Notes under the pieces: generated by a model | What the model was told of the DNA's origin: nothing | Database searches by the model: none | Seen by the model: the letters and a program-made list of their open reading frames with translations, nothing else | Shown here: positions 37,213 through 45,147 of the stretch, one piece after another | Numbering within the stretch: position 1 is the stretch's first letter | Layout: the number at the start of each line of letters is the position of its first letter | Assembly (NCBI GenBank): GCA_016788295.1 | Contig: JAEUSY010000005.1 | Span: forward strand, 62,001 to 126,000 | Source of the DNA: Flavobacteriales bacterium | GTDB lineage: Bacteria > Bacteroidota > Bacteroidia > Flavobacteriales_F > PHOS-HE28 | Reading direction: 5' to 3' | Length of the DNA stretch: 64,000 nt | Program-made: the position numbers and the translations under genes

Positions 37213-37260
37213 CTTCGACAAGCTCAGGGCGAGCAGTGGGTCACTTCGACAAGCTCAGGG
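37213..37260. repeat. Two copies of a 17-bp dispersed-type repeat
   Basis: CTTCGACAAGCTCAGGG occurs at 37213-37229 and again at 37244-37260. This word is a familiar intergenic repeat in many bacterial genomes; its function is unknown. Confidence 0.8.
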
Positions 37261-37317
37261 TAAATGGTGGATAGCGGGGTAATGGGCGCGGCTTACACCC
37301 GTTTGCTGCTCGCGCGT

Positions 37318-38082
37318 TCAGTGCTTGGCCGCGGTGGCCAGGCGCACCAGTTCCACGAAGGAGGTGGCATCCAGCGCTGCACCACCGATCAGGCCGCCAT
37401 TGATGTCGGGCTGACCGAAGAGGCCTGCGGCATTGTCGGGCTTGCAGCTGCCGCCATAGAGCAGGGGAATGGTATCGGCAAGGGCCCCCACCTTGTTGCG
37501 CAAGGCACTGCGGATGAACGCGTGCATCTCCTGTGCCTGTTCGGGCGAGGCGGTAAGCCCAGTACCGATGGCCCAAACGGGTTCGTAGGCCACCACCACA
37601 CGGGCGATCATTTCAGCATCCATTCCTGCAAAGGCCTCGTCGATCTGGCGACCCACCACATCAAAATGGCGACCGGCCTCACGCTCTGCCTTCACTTCGC
37701 CACAGCAGTAGATGGGGGTGATCCCTCCAGCAAGCAAGGCGGCCATTTTGCGCCCTACAGCGGTATCGGTCTCCCCGAAATATTGGCGGCGCTCGCTGTG
37801 GCCCACGATGCAGGCCCCCACGCCAATGCTCTTCAGCATGCCCACGCTCACCTCACCGGTGTAGGCCCCGGTCGCGGCTTCGTGACAGTTCTGCGCCGCC
37901 ACCAGAACGCGGGTCCCATTTACTTGTTCGGCCACGGAAGCCAGGAACGGGAAAGGCGGCGCCACCACCACCTCCACTTGTGCGGGCAGGGCCTCCAGGC
38001 CTTTCACTACACCATTCACCAGCTCCGCCGCCGTGGTGCGGTCGGTGTGCATCTTCCAATTACCGGCTACGATCGTTCTCAT
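37318..38082 (-). CDS. tpiA: Triosephosphate isomerase
   Basis: 254 residues. GNWKMH places Asn8 and catalytic Lys10; CIVGHSERRQ holds the electrophilic His; AYEPVWAIGTG holds the catalytic Glu; YGGSCKPDNA closes loop 7. It interconverts dihydroxyacetone phosphate and glyceraldehyde-3-phosphate in glycolysis. The start is fixed by the MRTIVAGNWK N-terminus. A CATCTTTG box lies 36 bp upstream (38119-38126). The DoxX-family gene directly upstream on the same strand is a conserved neighbour in this phylum. Confidence 0.97.
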   Translation of the reverse strand: MRTIVAGNWKMHTDRTTAAELVNGVVKGLEALPAQVEVVVAPPFPFLASVAEQVNGTRVLVAAQNCHEAATGAYTGEVSVGMLKSIGVGACIVGHSERRQYFGETDTAVGRKMAALLAGGITPIYCCGEVKAEREAGRHFDVVGRQIDEAFAGMDAEMIARVVVAYEPVWAIGTGLTASPEQAQEMHAFIRSALRNKVGALADTIPLLYGGSCKPDNAAGLFGQPDINGGLIGGAALDATSFVELVRLATAAKH

Positions 38083-38156
38083 GCGTTCGGGCGGCCCGCA
38101 TCGGCGCGCGACCGGGCGCAAAGATGCTCACCACGGCCCATGATCGGTCCCGCTTT

Positions 38157-39518
38157 CTACTGCACGCGTGCCTTTGCCTCCTCCAAGGTGGGCGTATCGT
38201 TGCCGTGCCATAGGCCCTTCACCGTGCCGGCCTTCAGCACCATCACCCCGGGATTCGCCCTGATGGCGGTCTTGATGGTCTTCTCGTCGCACTGCACGAA
38301 GTCGAAGGGCAGTTGGTGTTCGTGGCGCACCTCCTCAATGGCATCCCAACCGCTGGCACTTACGCCATACACGTACCAACCGGCGGCGTATGCCTCCCCG
38401 GCCAACTTCGCGATGGCCGCCATGTTCGTGCGGTCGGCCTTCTGCACGTTGTACATCATCACCAGCATCACCGGGCCTTGTTCGGCCAGCAGGTCGTTGG
38501 TCATGTCGTAGCCATCCTTGTCGGTGAGCAGGAAGTCCGACACGGGGCTGAGGATGCCAGGTTCCACTTCCACGATCCGGCGATCCACGTACTCGAAGTT
38601 CTCATCGTCCCAAGGATAGGCACCTGCCGCATCGTACTCCTTGGCCTCGCCGGTGGTCTTGTTGCGGTAGATCACATAGGTCTGCACCACGGGCGGCTTG
38701 CCCATCACCTTCTGCTCGGGGATGCTCTTGCCCTCGGCATAGGGGCGGTAATCGCGCACCGGGAGGTGGGCATAGCACCACCACGCGAACACCAGTGTAA
38801 GCACGCTCACCCATCCGGCAGCAGCCCACTCGGCCTTCGGGCCTTGCATGGCGCGCTTTATCGCGAGGTAACCGAGGTAGCCAACTGCGGTGAAGAGCAC
38901 AGGCCCCCACCACGTGAACACCCAGCTCCAACCCGCAACGAACAAGAGGCCACCGGGCAATAGCACCAGGTCCTCGGCACCGGTATTCCAGCCAATGCCC
39001 TTGCCGCGCCACGCCGCGAACAAGATCGGCAACAGGAAGACGAAGAGCACCGCGTCCTTGGTGAAGCTTTCCCAAGGGGTGAGGCTGCGACCAACACTGC
39101 CTTTCATGGCATCGCCGAAGCACCCACAATCGGTCACACAGGTCATGTCCTGGGTCTGCTCCTGACCGTTCACGGTAATGGTGTAGGTCATGGGGTTGCC
39201 AGCGGCCTGGCGGTCGTTGCAACGGGCGGTGAAGGCGGTAAGCCAGCCGAAGAAGAGCGTAAGAACGAGCAGTGATACGGTGGCCAACTTCATGCGGCCA
39301 CCGAACAGCAGGGCGAACCCGAGCACGATCTCGCCCAGGCAGGCCAGCACGGCGAAGGTGAGCGCGTAGGGCTCAAGGCCCGGCAGGCCCAGCGCGCTCT
39401 CGGCGAAATACTCCTCCAGTTTGTACGAGAAGCCGAGCGGGTCGTTGGCCTTGATGAGGCCGCTGACAATGAACAGGGAACCGACGAAGATCCGGGAGAA
39501 GAGAAGGAGTGCGCGCAT
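38157..39518 (-). CDS. BT_3928-type DoxX/MauE-like membrane protein
   Basis: 453 residues. The N-terminal half is a DoxX-like helix bundle: SRIFVGSLFIVSGLIKANDP, two more helices to about 100, and later hydrophobic segments near 155-230. A cysteine-containing loop (DMTCVTDCGCFGDA) is typical of this group. The C-terminal 180 residues look like a thioredoxin-fold domain without a CxxC (VMLVMMYNVQKAD, PGVMVLKAGTVKGLWHGN). Function not established; redox or isoprenoid-quinone-related roles are proposed for MauE/DoxX relatives. A TATCTTCG -7 box is at 39552-39559. Confidence 0.85.
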   Translation of the reverse strand: MRALLLFSRIFVGSLFIVSGLIKANDPLGFSYKLEEYFAESALGLPGLEPYALTFAVLACLGEIVLGFALLFGGRMKLATVSLLVLTLFFGWLTAFTARCNDRQAAGNPMTYTITVNGQEQTQDMTCVTDCGCFGDAMKGSVGRSLTPWESFTKDAVLFVFLLPILFAAWRGKGIGWNTGAEDLVLLPGGLLFVAGWSWVFTWWGPVLFTAVGYLGYLAIKRAMQGPKAEWAAAGWVSVLTLVFAWWCYAHLPVRDYRPYAEGKSIPEQKVMGKPPVVQTYVIYRNKTTGEAKEYDAAGAYPWDDENFEYVDRRIVEVEPGILSPVSDFLLTDKDGYDMTNDLLAEQGPVMLVMMYNVQKADRTNMAAIAKLAGEAYAAGWYVYGVSASGWDAIEEVRHEHQLPFDFVQCDEKTIKTAIRANPGVMVLKAGTVKGLWHGNDTPTLEEAKARVQ

Positions 39519-39551
39519 GCTGTTCGGGTATGGGATCGCTACGGACGGCGG

Positions 39552-39559
39552 CGAAGATA
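39552..39559 (-). promoter_or_regulatory. -7 promoter element of the BT_3928-type gene
   Basis: TATCTTCG on the minus strand, 33 bp before the start; the same octamer precedes tRNA-Arg and the M49 peptidase gene. Confidence 0.4.
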
Positions 39560-39622
39560 GAAGGGCGCTCCAGCGGAAGCCCCTGCATTAACGATCCTTG
39601 AACAGACCGGCCACGAAAGGGT

Positions 39623-40153
39623 TCAGGAGGAAGGCAGATCGCGGTGGTTGTGCAGGATGCCGCGCATGCTGGCCAGGTGGTGGTCGTCGTGCTCGGCCAG
39701 GTAGGTGGCCATATCCACCGGACGCATCTTCATTTGCCTGCATGGGTGCTGGGCGCTGTGGCGCAGGGCACCAGGGTCCATGCCTTCCATGCGGGCCACC
39801 AGGCGCACACGTTGCAGGCGGAACTCCTCCAGCAGATCACCGAGCTCACGGCCCCTGTGGCCTTCAAGCAAGTGGGTCTGATCGCCAAGGTCGATCGCAG
39901 AGAGCTCGGACCGGCGCGCCATGAAGTCTTCCACGCGGGCCTCCATCCGCTCATCGAGCAAGAGAAGGTGACCGATGTGCTCCATCACGCTCCAACTGCC
40001 CGAACGACGCATGGTCAGGCGCTCGCGGGGTTCATGGGCTGCAAGGTGGGCAAGGCGGGCCGGGGTGCCGAGCAGTCGCTCCAGCAATACAGGGAATTCG
40101 CCTAGTCCGCGGCCGAAAGGTAGGGTCCGGTTGTTCCAGGGTATCAGTTCCAT
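39623..40153 (-). CDS. DinB-family protein
   Basis: 176 residues, four-helix-bundle DinB_2 fold. The metal-ligand histidines are in SWSVMEHIGHLLLLDE and in AEHDDHHLASMRGI near the C-terminus. RPVDMATYLAEHDDHH is the family's usual last helix. Relatives include bacillithiol transferases and damage-inducible proteins of unknown activity, so substrate cannot be named. Confidence 0.88.
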   Translation of the reverse strand: MELIPWNNRTLPFGRGLGEFPVLLERLLGTPARLAHLAAHEPRERLTMRRSGSWSVMEHIGHLLLLDERMEARVEDFMARRSELSAIDLGDQTHLLEGHRGRELGDLLEEFRLQRVRLVARMEGMDPGALRHSAQHPCRQMKMRPVDMATYLAEHDDHHLASMRGILHNHRDLPSS

Positions 40154-40251
40154 GTCCCGTTATTGACCGTCCAATTTAGCTGGATGTTGCCCAGTGGCAT
40201 CGGGTTTACATGGGGATGACAAAAGACGGTCCGGGCCGGGAGCTTCGAACC

Positions 40252-40791
40252 TTAGCGACCGGTAGCGCTGGCCAACGCATTGTGCTGTAGCAGAGCACGC
40301 TGTTCACGGCGCAGGGCCACCTCGGCCATCAGGCGGTCCACCTCGGGACGCACACGCTGCTCATAGTCCGCGTTCCAGCTCACCATGCCGGTCATGGGAG
40401 TGAAACGAGCTATGCCCATGGGCAGGTCGAAGAACGATAGGTCCAGGCCATCCTGCTGCTCGAACAGGGTCATCTCCACTTCAAGGTCCTTCACGGCCTT
40501 GTCGCCTTCCCACGCCGGACCATGGGTATCCACGGCAAAACACTTGGTCACCCGGCCGGGCATGCTGAAACGGATCACGTAGTGCGCGTTGTTGTCCAGC
40601 TCAACATGGTAGCGACCGCCGGCGCCCGTGGTGAACGCTGCCTGCTTCACCCCATCCTTGTACACGCGCACCAAGGCTTGCTCCAGTGGTGTGTGGTCGT
40701 TGTGGTCCGTTACCAGACCATGTACGCGCAAATGGGCGGCCTGCATCAAAGGGGCCAGCAACAACGAAGCGATAAGGAGCACGGTGCGCAT
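40252..40791 (-). CDS. Exported CarboxypepD_reg-like protein (paralogue 1 of 3)
   Basis: 179 residues. The signal peptide MRTVLLIASLLLAPLMQA is followed by a CarboxypepD_reg-like beta-sandwich (LRVHGLVTDHNDHTPLEQALVRV, GGRYHVELDNNAHYVIRFS). A tail with the pattern DLPMGIARFTPMTGMVSWNADYEQRVRPEV follows and is shared with the gene at 45148-45726. Family not otherwise recognised. A TAGTTTCG box lies at 40814-40821, 22 bp upstream. Confidence 0.82.
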   Translation of the reverse strand: MRTVLLIASLLLAPLMQAAHLRVHGLVTDHNDHTPLEQALVRVYKDGVKQAAFTTGAGGRYHVELDNNAHYVIRFSMPGRVTKCFAVDTHGPAWEGDKAVKDLEVEMTLFEQQDGLDLSFFDLPMGIARFTPMTGMVSWNADYEQRVRPEVDRLMAEVALRREQRALLQHNALASATGR

Positions 40792-40813
40792 GTGGTCGCT
40801 TTTTTAGGGGAGG

Positions 40814-40821
40814 CGAAACTA
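40814..40821 (-). promoter_or_regulatory. -7 promoter element of CarboxypepD_reg paralogue 1
   Basis: TAGTTTCG on the minus strand, one mismatch to TAnnTTTG, 22 bp before the start codon. Confidence 0.4.
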
Positions 40822-40951
40822 CCCGGGTGCATCAGGGGCATCCAAGGGACGGATGCCTCCTGCCACACGCAGATACCAACAGTTCATAGTGCATAACCCC
40901 GTTCAACCCTGGCTGACCGGGGTCCCGAGACCTACGCGATACCTTGCCTCC

Positions 40952-41425
40952 ATGTTGACACGTACCATCTGTTTCGTTGCACTGCTCCTCCCCTTCACAC
41001 TACGTGCCCAAGGGGGTGAAAAGCAGGATGTGCTCGCCACCGTGGACCGCTTCTTCGCGGCCTTGGGCCAGAGCGACACCACGGCCATTGGCCAGCTGAT
41101 GATGCCCGGTTCGCAGTTCGTGCTGGTCGAGGAGCGCCAACCCCGGACGGTGAAGATGTACCCGCGGGATCGCTACCTCCGCGACATCGCCAAGCATCCG
41201 GAGGACCGGCTGGTCGAGCGCATTTGGAACATTGAGGTGACCGTACACGATGGCCTGGCCACAGTACACGCCGCGTACGACTTCCATGTGAACGGCCGGT
41301 TCAGCCACTGCGGGCACGACGTGTTCGATCTTGCCTTGCTGAATGGCCAGTGGATGATCACCGGCGGGCAGTTCACCATGCGGGTGGAAGGTTGCCCGCC
41401 CAGCCCTTTGGGGCCGTTGAAGTGA
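40952..41425 (+). CDS. Exported NTF2-like (SnoaL/DUF4440-type) protein
   Basis: 157 residues. Signal peptide MLTRTICFVALLLPFTLRAQ, then an NTF2-like fold: helix DVLATVDRFFAALGQSDTTA, strands with RIWNIEVTVHDGLATVHAAYDFHV and a last strand GQWMITGGQFTM. Proteins of this type often bind small molecules or act as accessory domains; no catalytic residues can be assigned. It is a lone plus-strand gene within a minus-strand block and convergent with the next gene. Confidence 0.8.
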   Translation: MLTRTICFVALLLPFTLRAQGGEKQDVLATVDRFFAALGQSDTTAIGQLMMPGSQFVLVEERQPRTVKMYPRDRYLRDIAKHPEDRLVERIWNIEVTVHDGLATVHAAYDFHVNGRFSHCGHDVFDLALLNGQWMITGGQFTMRVEGCPPSPLGPLK

Positions 41426-41427
41426 GT

Positions 41428-41739
41428 TCAGCGCCCCACTGCGATGTACACGAAGGCGGCGGCCAGGGCCAGCTTGATGTACAGCCAATACTGCATGGGC
41501 ACCCAGAAGAACGAATTGTCGGGCTTGATCTCGTGGACCTCGCCGGTCTCCAGGTCCTGCATCAAGCGGCCCTCGGCACTGTTCCAGCGCTTGCCCAAAT
41601 AATGGTCCGCCAGACCTGAAAGGCCGACCACCGGCCAGAACAAGCGCGGGTCGCGCAGGTCGGCAATGGCACAGAGAACGCCAGCACCGATCGCGGTAAC
41701 GGGCACCAACCAGCCCTTGCCGGAAAAGACGATGAACAT
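41428..41739 (-). CDS. Small membrane protein of unknown function
   Basis: 103 residues with hydrophobic segments at about 8-25, 34-44 and 80-100, and a soluble loop containing GRLMQDLETGEVHEIKP. It starts 2 bp after the DUF1599 gene stop, so it is in the same operon. Not recognised. Confidence 0.72.
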   Translation of the reverse strand: MFIVFSGKGWLVPVTAIGAGVLCAIADLRDPRLFWPVVGLSGLADHYLGKRWNSAEGRLMQDLETGEVHEIKPDNSFFWVPMQYWLYIKLALAAAFVYIAVGR

Positions 41740-41741
41740 GA

Positions 41742-42284
41742 TCAGCGCCGTTCGTCCATCTGGATCATGGCGAACACCGCATAGTTAACGATGTCCAGGA
41801 AATTGGCGTCGATGCCCTCGCTTACCAGGGTGGCCCCTTGGTTATCCTCGATCTGCTTGATGCGCAACAGCTTCATGAGGATGAGGTCCACGAGCGAGCT
41901 CACACGCATGCTGCGCCAGGCCTCACCGTAGTCGTGGTTCTTGCGGGTCATCAGGTCGCGGGCGTGCTGCAATTGGGCCAGCACCCTGTGCGATGCATCG
42001 TCGGCGGCAAGGTCCGGGGTATCAGCCACGCCCAATTCCAGTTGCACCAGCGCCATGGCGGCGTAGTTGATGATGCCGATCAGCTCGGGCCGGATGCCTT
42101 CGCCCACCCTGCTCTCGCCCACCGTTTGCAGGGTGCGTATGCGCTGGGCCTTGATGAAGATCTGGTCGGTGAGCGAGGGCACGCGGAGGATGCGCCAGGC
42201 CGTGCCATAGTCGTGGGCCTTCTTGGTGAAGAGCGCAAGGCACTCGGAAACAACGGCGTCGTACTGCTGCAGGGTCTTGTCCAT
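41742..42284 (-). CDS. DUF1599 protein (duplicated domain)
   Basis: 180 residues made of two similar halves. KKAHDYGTAWRILRVPSLTDQIFIKAQRI in the first half corresponds to RKNHDYGEAWRSMRVSSLVDLILMKLLRI in the second. This is the arrangement of DUF1599, which is common in Bacteroidota near folP and tpiA. The HDYG motif suggests a nucleotide-related all-helical fold, but no reaction is established. Confidence 0.88.
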   Translation of the reverse strand: MDKTLQQYDAVVSECLALFTKKAHDYGTAWRILRVPSLTDQIFIKAQRIRTLQTVGESRVGEGIRPELIGIINYAAMALVQLELGVADTPDLAADDASHRVLAQLQHARDLMTRKNHDYGEAWRSMRVSSLVDLILMKLLRIKQIEDNQGATLVSEGIDANFLDIVNYAVFAMIQMDERR

Positions 42285-42305
42285 GGGCGGCGCAAAGGAA
42301 CAACC

Positions 42306-43721
42306 TCAACGGCGATCGGCGGTATCGAGCACCGCCTCGATATGGAAGACAAAATCGCGGCCCAGCAGACCGGTCCGTGTGCAACACCGCAGGCTGTCCA
42401 TTGTGGTCAACTGTTCCTTGATGGCCCTGGGCATCTCCAAACGCTCTCGTTCACCATCCCACGCCACCCTTATGCTCATGGATCCACGGCTGTGGGTGAC
42501 CTCTTCCACGGGCCATGTGGTGCAGCTTTCCGCTCCGTGAAGGAAGCTCCGGTTCAGGAATGACGCACCAGCCACGCACAGCAATGGAAGCACGAACCAC
42601 CACACCCCACCGGACCAAAGCATCAGCCTTGGGTACTTGCGCGCCACTTCAGGCGTGCGTAACCAAGCCACGACCAATGCAGAGACCAGCCCCAGAACGG
42701 CGCCTTCCGCGACAAGCCCCCACACCTCCAGTGTGTTCTCCAACCCATTGCGGCCCTCGAAAACGAACAACAAAAGGGCCAGGAAGAACAGGGCCATGGG
42801 CGTCCAGCCACCCCGGCGGTTGCGCCTTGCGTCGACCGGTTCATCCATACTTATCCCTTCATCCGCGTCCGCATACTCCTGCGTGTCTACTTGATCCTTA
42901 TAAGCCCCGTCCCACTCCTGTGAGAGACCGCCCCCCAACAGAACCTCCGATATCAATAGGCCCAACGCCATAAGGCCGATCATGAGACCCAGGAAGGCCA
43001 TGAAACGAAGTGGCCCTGCGTCAGAACCTAGTTCGAGCATCAGCCAGACGGCAAGGGAAAGTTGCGCCACCAGCAGGACAATGCGTACTGTACGACCCGA
43101 GCGCCTCAGCACCTGCTGTGTGACCAAGTAGATGATCCATATGAGCGCGAAGGACAGGTACAAGGCCCACTCCACGCAGAGATCGAACAGGGTAAGGCCC
43201 CAACGTTGCAGGGCCGTGGGCCGCTTTTCGGGATGCTCAACAAGGTACTCCTCCAATAAGGCGTTCCATCGTTCGGTGAGCGGGGCCGAACGCTCCATGT
43301 CCCAGGCCATGTTCTCTTCCGTGGGGTCCCAACTGCAAATGCCAGCGGGGGCGTGAAGCATCAGGCTATCGCCCCCCGCCATTTCCGGGAAAAGACGCAT
43401 GTCCATGTTGGCCTCCAGTGCATCGTTCCACTCACGGGGCACATCCGTGGCATCGAACACGACATGGCGCATAAGGCGGTCCGGATGCTCGAAGCGGATC
43501 ACTGCCCGCTCGCCCGCACGCACCTCGAACCGATAATGGCCATCGACCCGGGTCACGTAACTCGCTGTGCGTGCATCCTTGCGCTCCAACCGTACCACGG
43601 TACCCTGAACAGGCAGCCGCGTGATCGCATCGCGCACGATGCCCTGAACACGCACGGCCAGCACCGGACCAGCAAGGCCTGGCAGCATGCATAAAAGCAG
43701 GATACGGTGAAGCCAGGCCAT
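42306..43721 (-). CDS. CarboxypepD_reg-like protein fused to a membrane domain (paralogue 2 of 3)
   Basis: 471 residues. A signal peptide (MAWLHRILLLCMLPGLAGPV) is followed by a CarboxypepD_reg-like domain at about 22-110 (RVQGIVRDAITRLPVQGTVVRL, YRFEVRAGERAVIRFEHPDRL). The shared family tail is recognisable as ICSWDPTEENMAWDMERSAP. Unlike its two paralogues it continues into five or six hydrophobic helices between about 185 and 390 and a soluble C-terminus. Divergent from folP; a TAGGTTCG box at 43749-43756 precedes it. Confidence 0.8.
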   Translation of the reverse strand: MAWLHRILLLCMLPGLAGPVLAVRVQGIVRDAITRLPVQGTVVRLERKDARTASYVTRVDGHYRFEVRAGERAVIRFEHPDRLMRHVVFDATDVPREWNDALEANMDMRLFPEMAGGDSLMLHAPAGICSWDPTEENMAWDMERSAPLTERWNALLEEYLVEHPEKRPTALQRWGLTLFDLCVEWALYLSFALIWIIYLVTQQVLRRSGRTVRIVLLVAQLSLAVWLMLELGSDAGPLRFMAFLGLMIGLMALGLLISEVLLGGGLSQEWDGAYKDQVDTQEYADADEGISMDEPVDARRNRRGGWTPMALFFLALLLFVFEGRNGLENTLEVWGLVAEGAVLGLVSALVVAWLRTPEVARKYPRLMLWSGGVWWFVLPLLCVAGASFLNRSFLHGAESCTTWPVEEVTHSRGSMSIRVAWDGERERLEMPRAIKEQLTTMDSLRCCTRTGLLGRDFVFHIEAVLDTADRR

Positions 43722-43755
43722 TGGTCGATCTTCGCGGACGCAGCCCACGAACCTA

Positions 43756-44592
43756 ATGCACAGCACCGAACGCCACATGCGTATAAAGGACCGACTTGTG
43801 GTATTTCGCCCGCCGATGGTCATGGGTATCCTGAACGCCACGCCCGACTCGTTCCATTCCGAAAGCAGGGTGCGGGTGGATGATGCCCTGCGGTTGGCCG
43901 AGCGCATGATCAGCGAAGGCGCGGCCATCCTGGATATCGGCGGTATGAGCACACGGCCGGGGGCGCAAGAGGTGGATGTGGACGAGGAACTTCGACGCGT
44001 GGTGCCGGTGATCGAGGCCGTTCACCAGCGCTTTCCCGAAGCCTGGATAAGCGTTGATACCTATCGGGCCAGCGTGGCCAAAGCGGCGGTGGATGCCGGT
44101 GCGGGCATGGTGAACGATGTGGGTGCCGGCCTGCTCGATACGGCGATGCTACCCACCGTGGCCGCGCTCGGCGTGCCCTACATCGCCATGCACATGCAAG
44201 GCACACCACGCACCATGCAAGCAGCGCCGCAGTACACCAACGTGGTGGCGGAGGTGACGCATTTTCTCGGTGAACGCCTACGGGCCTGTCGCGCCGCTGG
44301 CATTGCCGATGTGATCCTGGATCCGGGCTTCGGGTTCGGCAAGACCACCGGACAGAACTACAGCCTACTGCGTGAACTTGACCGCATAAACGACCTGGGC
44401 GCCCCGGTACTGGTGGGCATCTCCCGCAAGCGGATGATCAACGAGGTGCTGGGCACCACCCCGGCTGAAGCCCTGAACGGCACCACGGTGCTGAACACGC
44501 TGGCGCTGCTGCGAGGGGCGGCAGTGCTAAGGGTGCATGATGTACGGGAGGCGGTGGAAGTGGTAAGGCTGGTGGGGGCCTTCGGGGGATAG
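43756..44592 (+). CDS. folP: Dihydropteroate synthase
   Basis: 278 residues. MGILNATPDSFHSESR is the family N-terminal signature, DIGGMSTRPGA the pterin-loop signature, and DPGFGFGKT and GISRKRMI the phosphate-binding blocks. It condenses p-aminobenzoate with dihydropterin pyrophosphate in folate synthesis. The start may be the ATG here or the one seven codons later (MRIKDRLV). It is divergent from the membrane-fused CarboxypepD_reg gene; DUF1599, DoxX and tpiA lie nearby, as in other Bacteroidota. Confidence 0.95.
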   Translation: MHSTERHMRIKDRLVVFRPPMVMGILNATPDSFHSESRVRVDDALRLAERMISEGAAILDIGGMSTRPGAQEVDVDEELRRVVPVIEAVHQRFPEAWISVDTYRASVAKAAVDAGAGMVNDVGAGLLDTAMLPTVAALGVPYIAMHMQGTPRTMQAAPQYTNVVAEVTHFLGERLRACRAAGIADVILDPGFGFGKTTGQNYSLLRELDRINDLGAPVLVGISRKRMINEVLGTTPAEALNGTTVLNTLALLRGAAVLRVHDVREAVEVVRLVGAFGG

Positions 44593-44597
44593 CGACG

Positions 44598-44620
44598 ACA
44601 TATGTATGGCCATACATACT
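44598..44620. promoter_or_regulatory. Palindrome downstream of MarR gene (putative MarR site 2)
   Basis: A near-perfect palindrome centred at 44609 shares a 20-bp core (half-site CATATGTATGG) with the palindrome in front of the MarR gene. It lies between the 3' ends of folP and the MarR gene. No T-tract follows, so a terminator is less likely. Confidence 0.6.
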
Positions 44621-44658
44621 TCCCGAAGCTCCATCCCAAAGCACATCGAGCTGCTCTC

Positions 44659-45090
44659 CTACTCTTGGGTCAGTTGCTCTTCAGCCTTGAAAAGCCCGCT
44701 ACATAGGGCGCGCACATCCCCTTCGCCGATGAGCTGCTGGTAAGTGGACCGCACCTTCTTCCAGGCCGAAGTAGCGTCCGCTTCATTGCGTACACCCACC
44801 GTGGTGAGAAAGACCCTTACCGAACGTCCAAAGACCTCGCGCTGGATCAACCCTTTCAGCTCCATCTTCTCCAAGGTCTTGGTGACCGTGGTCTGATCGA
44901 GCACCAACAACACGGCAAGGTCCCCGACGGAAATGCCCGGTGCCTGCTTGGCGGCCATCAGGATGAAACCTTGTGTCGGACTAAGCTCGAACCTCCCGAA
45001 CTGCTCTTTGGCGGAGCGGTCGAGCACACGCGCCATTGCCGATGCGGAGAAGTAGAGACACTGTCTGAGATCGTCTTGGATGGAAGCCAT
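44659..45090 (-). CDS. MarR-family transcriptional regulator
   Basis: 143 residues from MASIQDDLRQC. The winged helix is clear: LSPTQGFILMAAKQAPGISV leads into the recognition region DLAVLLVLDQTTVTKTLEKM, followed by the wing GLIQREVFGRSVRVFLTTVG. The start at 45090 is preferred because the in-frame ATG at 45123 lies inside the palindrome. A TATCTTGG box (45096-45103) abuts the upstream palindrome, so self-repression is likely. Ligand and regulon unknown; no transporter or catabolic gene is adjacent. Confidence 0.88.
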   Translation of the reverse strand: MASIQDDLRQCLYFSASAMARVLDRSAKEQFGRFELSPTQGFILMAAKQAPGISVGDLAVLLVLDQTTVTKTLEKMELKGLIQREVFGRSVRVFLTTVGVRNEADATSAWKKVRSTYQQLIGEGDVRALCSGLFKAEEQLTQE

Positions 45091-45095
45091 AGCGA

Positions 45096-45103
45096 CCAAG
45101 ATA
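45096..45103 (-). promoter_or_regulatory. Probable -7 element of the MarR gene
   Basis: TATCTTGG on the minus strand, one base off TAnnTTTG, six bases before the start and touching the operator palindrome. Confidence 0.35.
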
Positions 45104-45128
45104 ACATATGTATGGCCATACATATGTT
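45103..45128. promoter_or_regulatory. Perfect 26-bp palindrome, putative MarR operator
   Basis: Thirteen-base arms (AACATATGTATGG and its complement) meet without a spacer. It sits 13 bp before the MarR start codon and overlaps the expected -33 to -7 spacer, as for an autorepressor operator. Confidence 0.75.
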
Positions 45129-45147
45129 CGATGGCTCCTGGCAGGGC

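Noticed and set aside
44598-44620. Second palindrome as a bidirectional terminator for folP and the MarR gene
   Set aside because: The arms are AT-rich, no T-tract follows on either strand, and the core equals the operator-like palindrome, so a protein-binding site is preferred.
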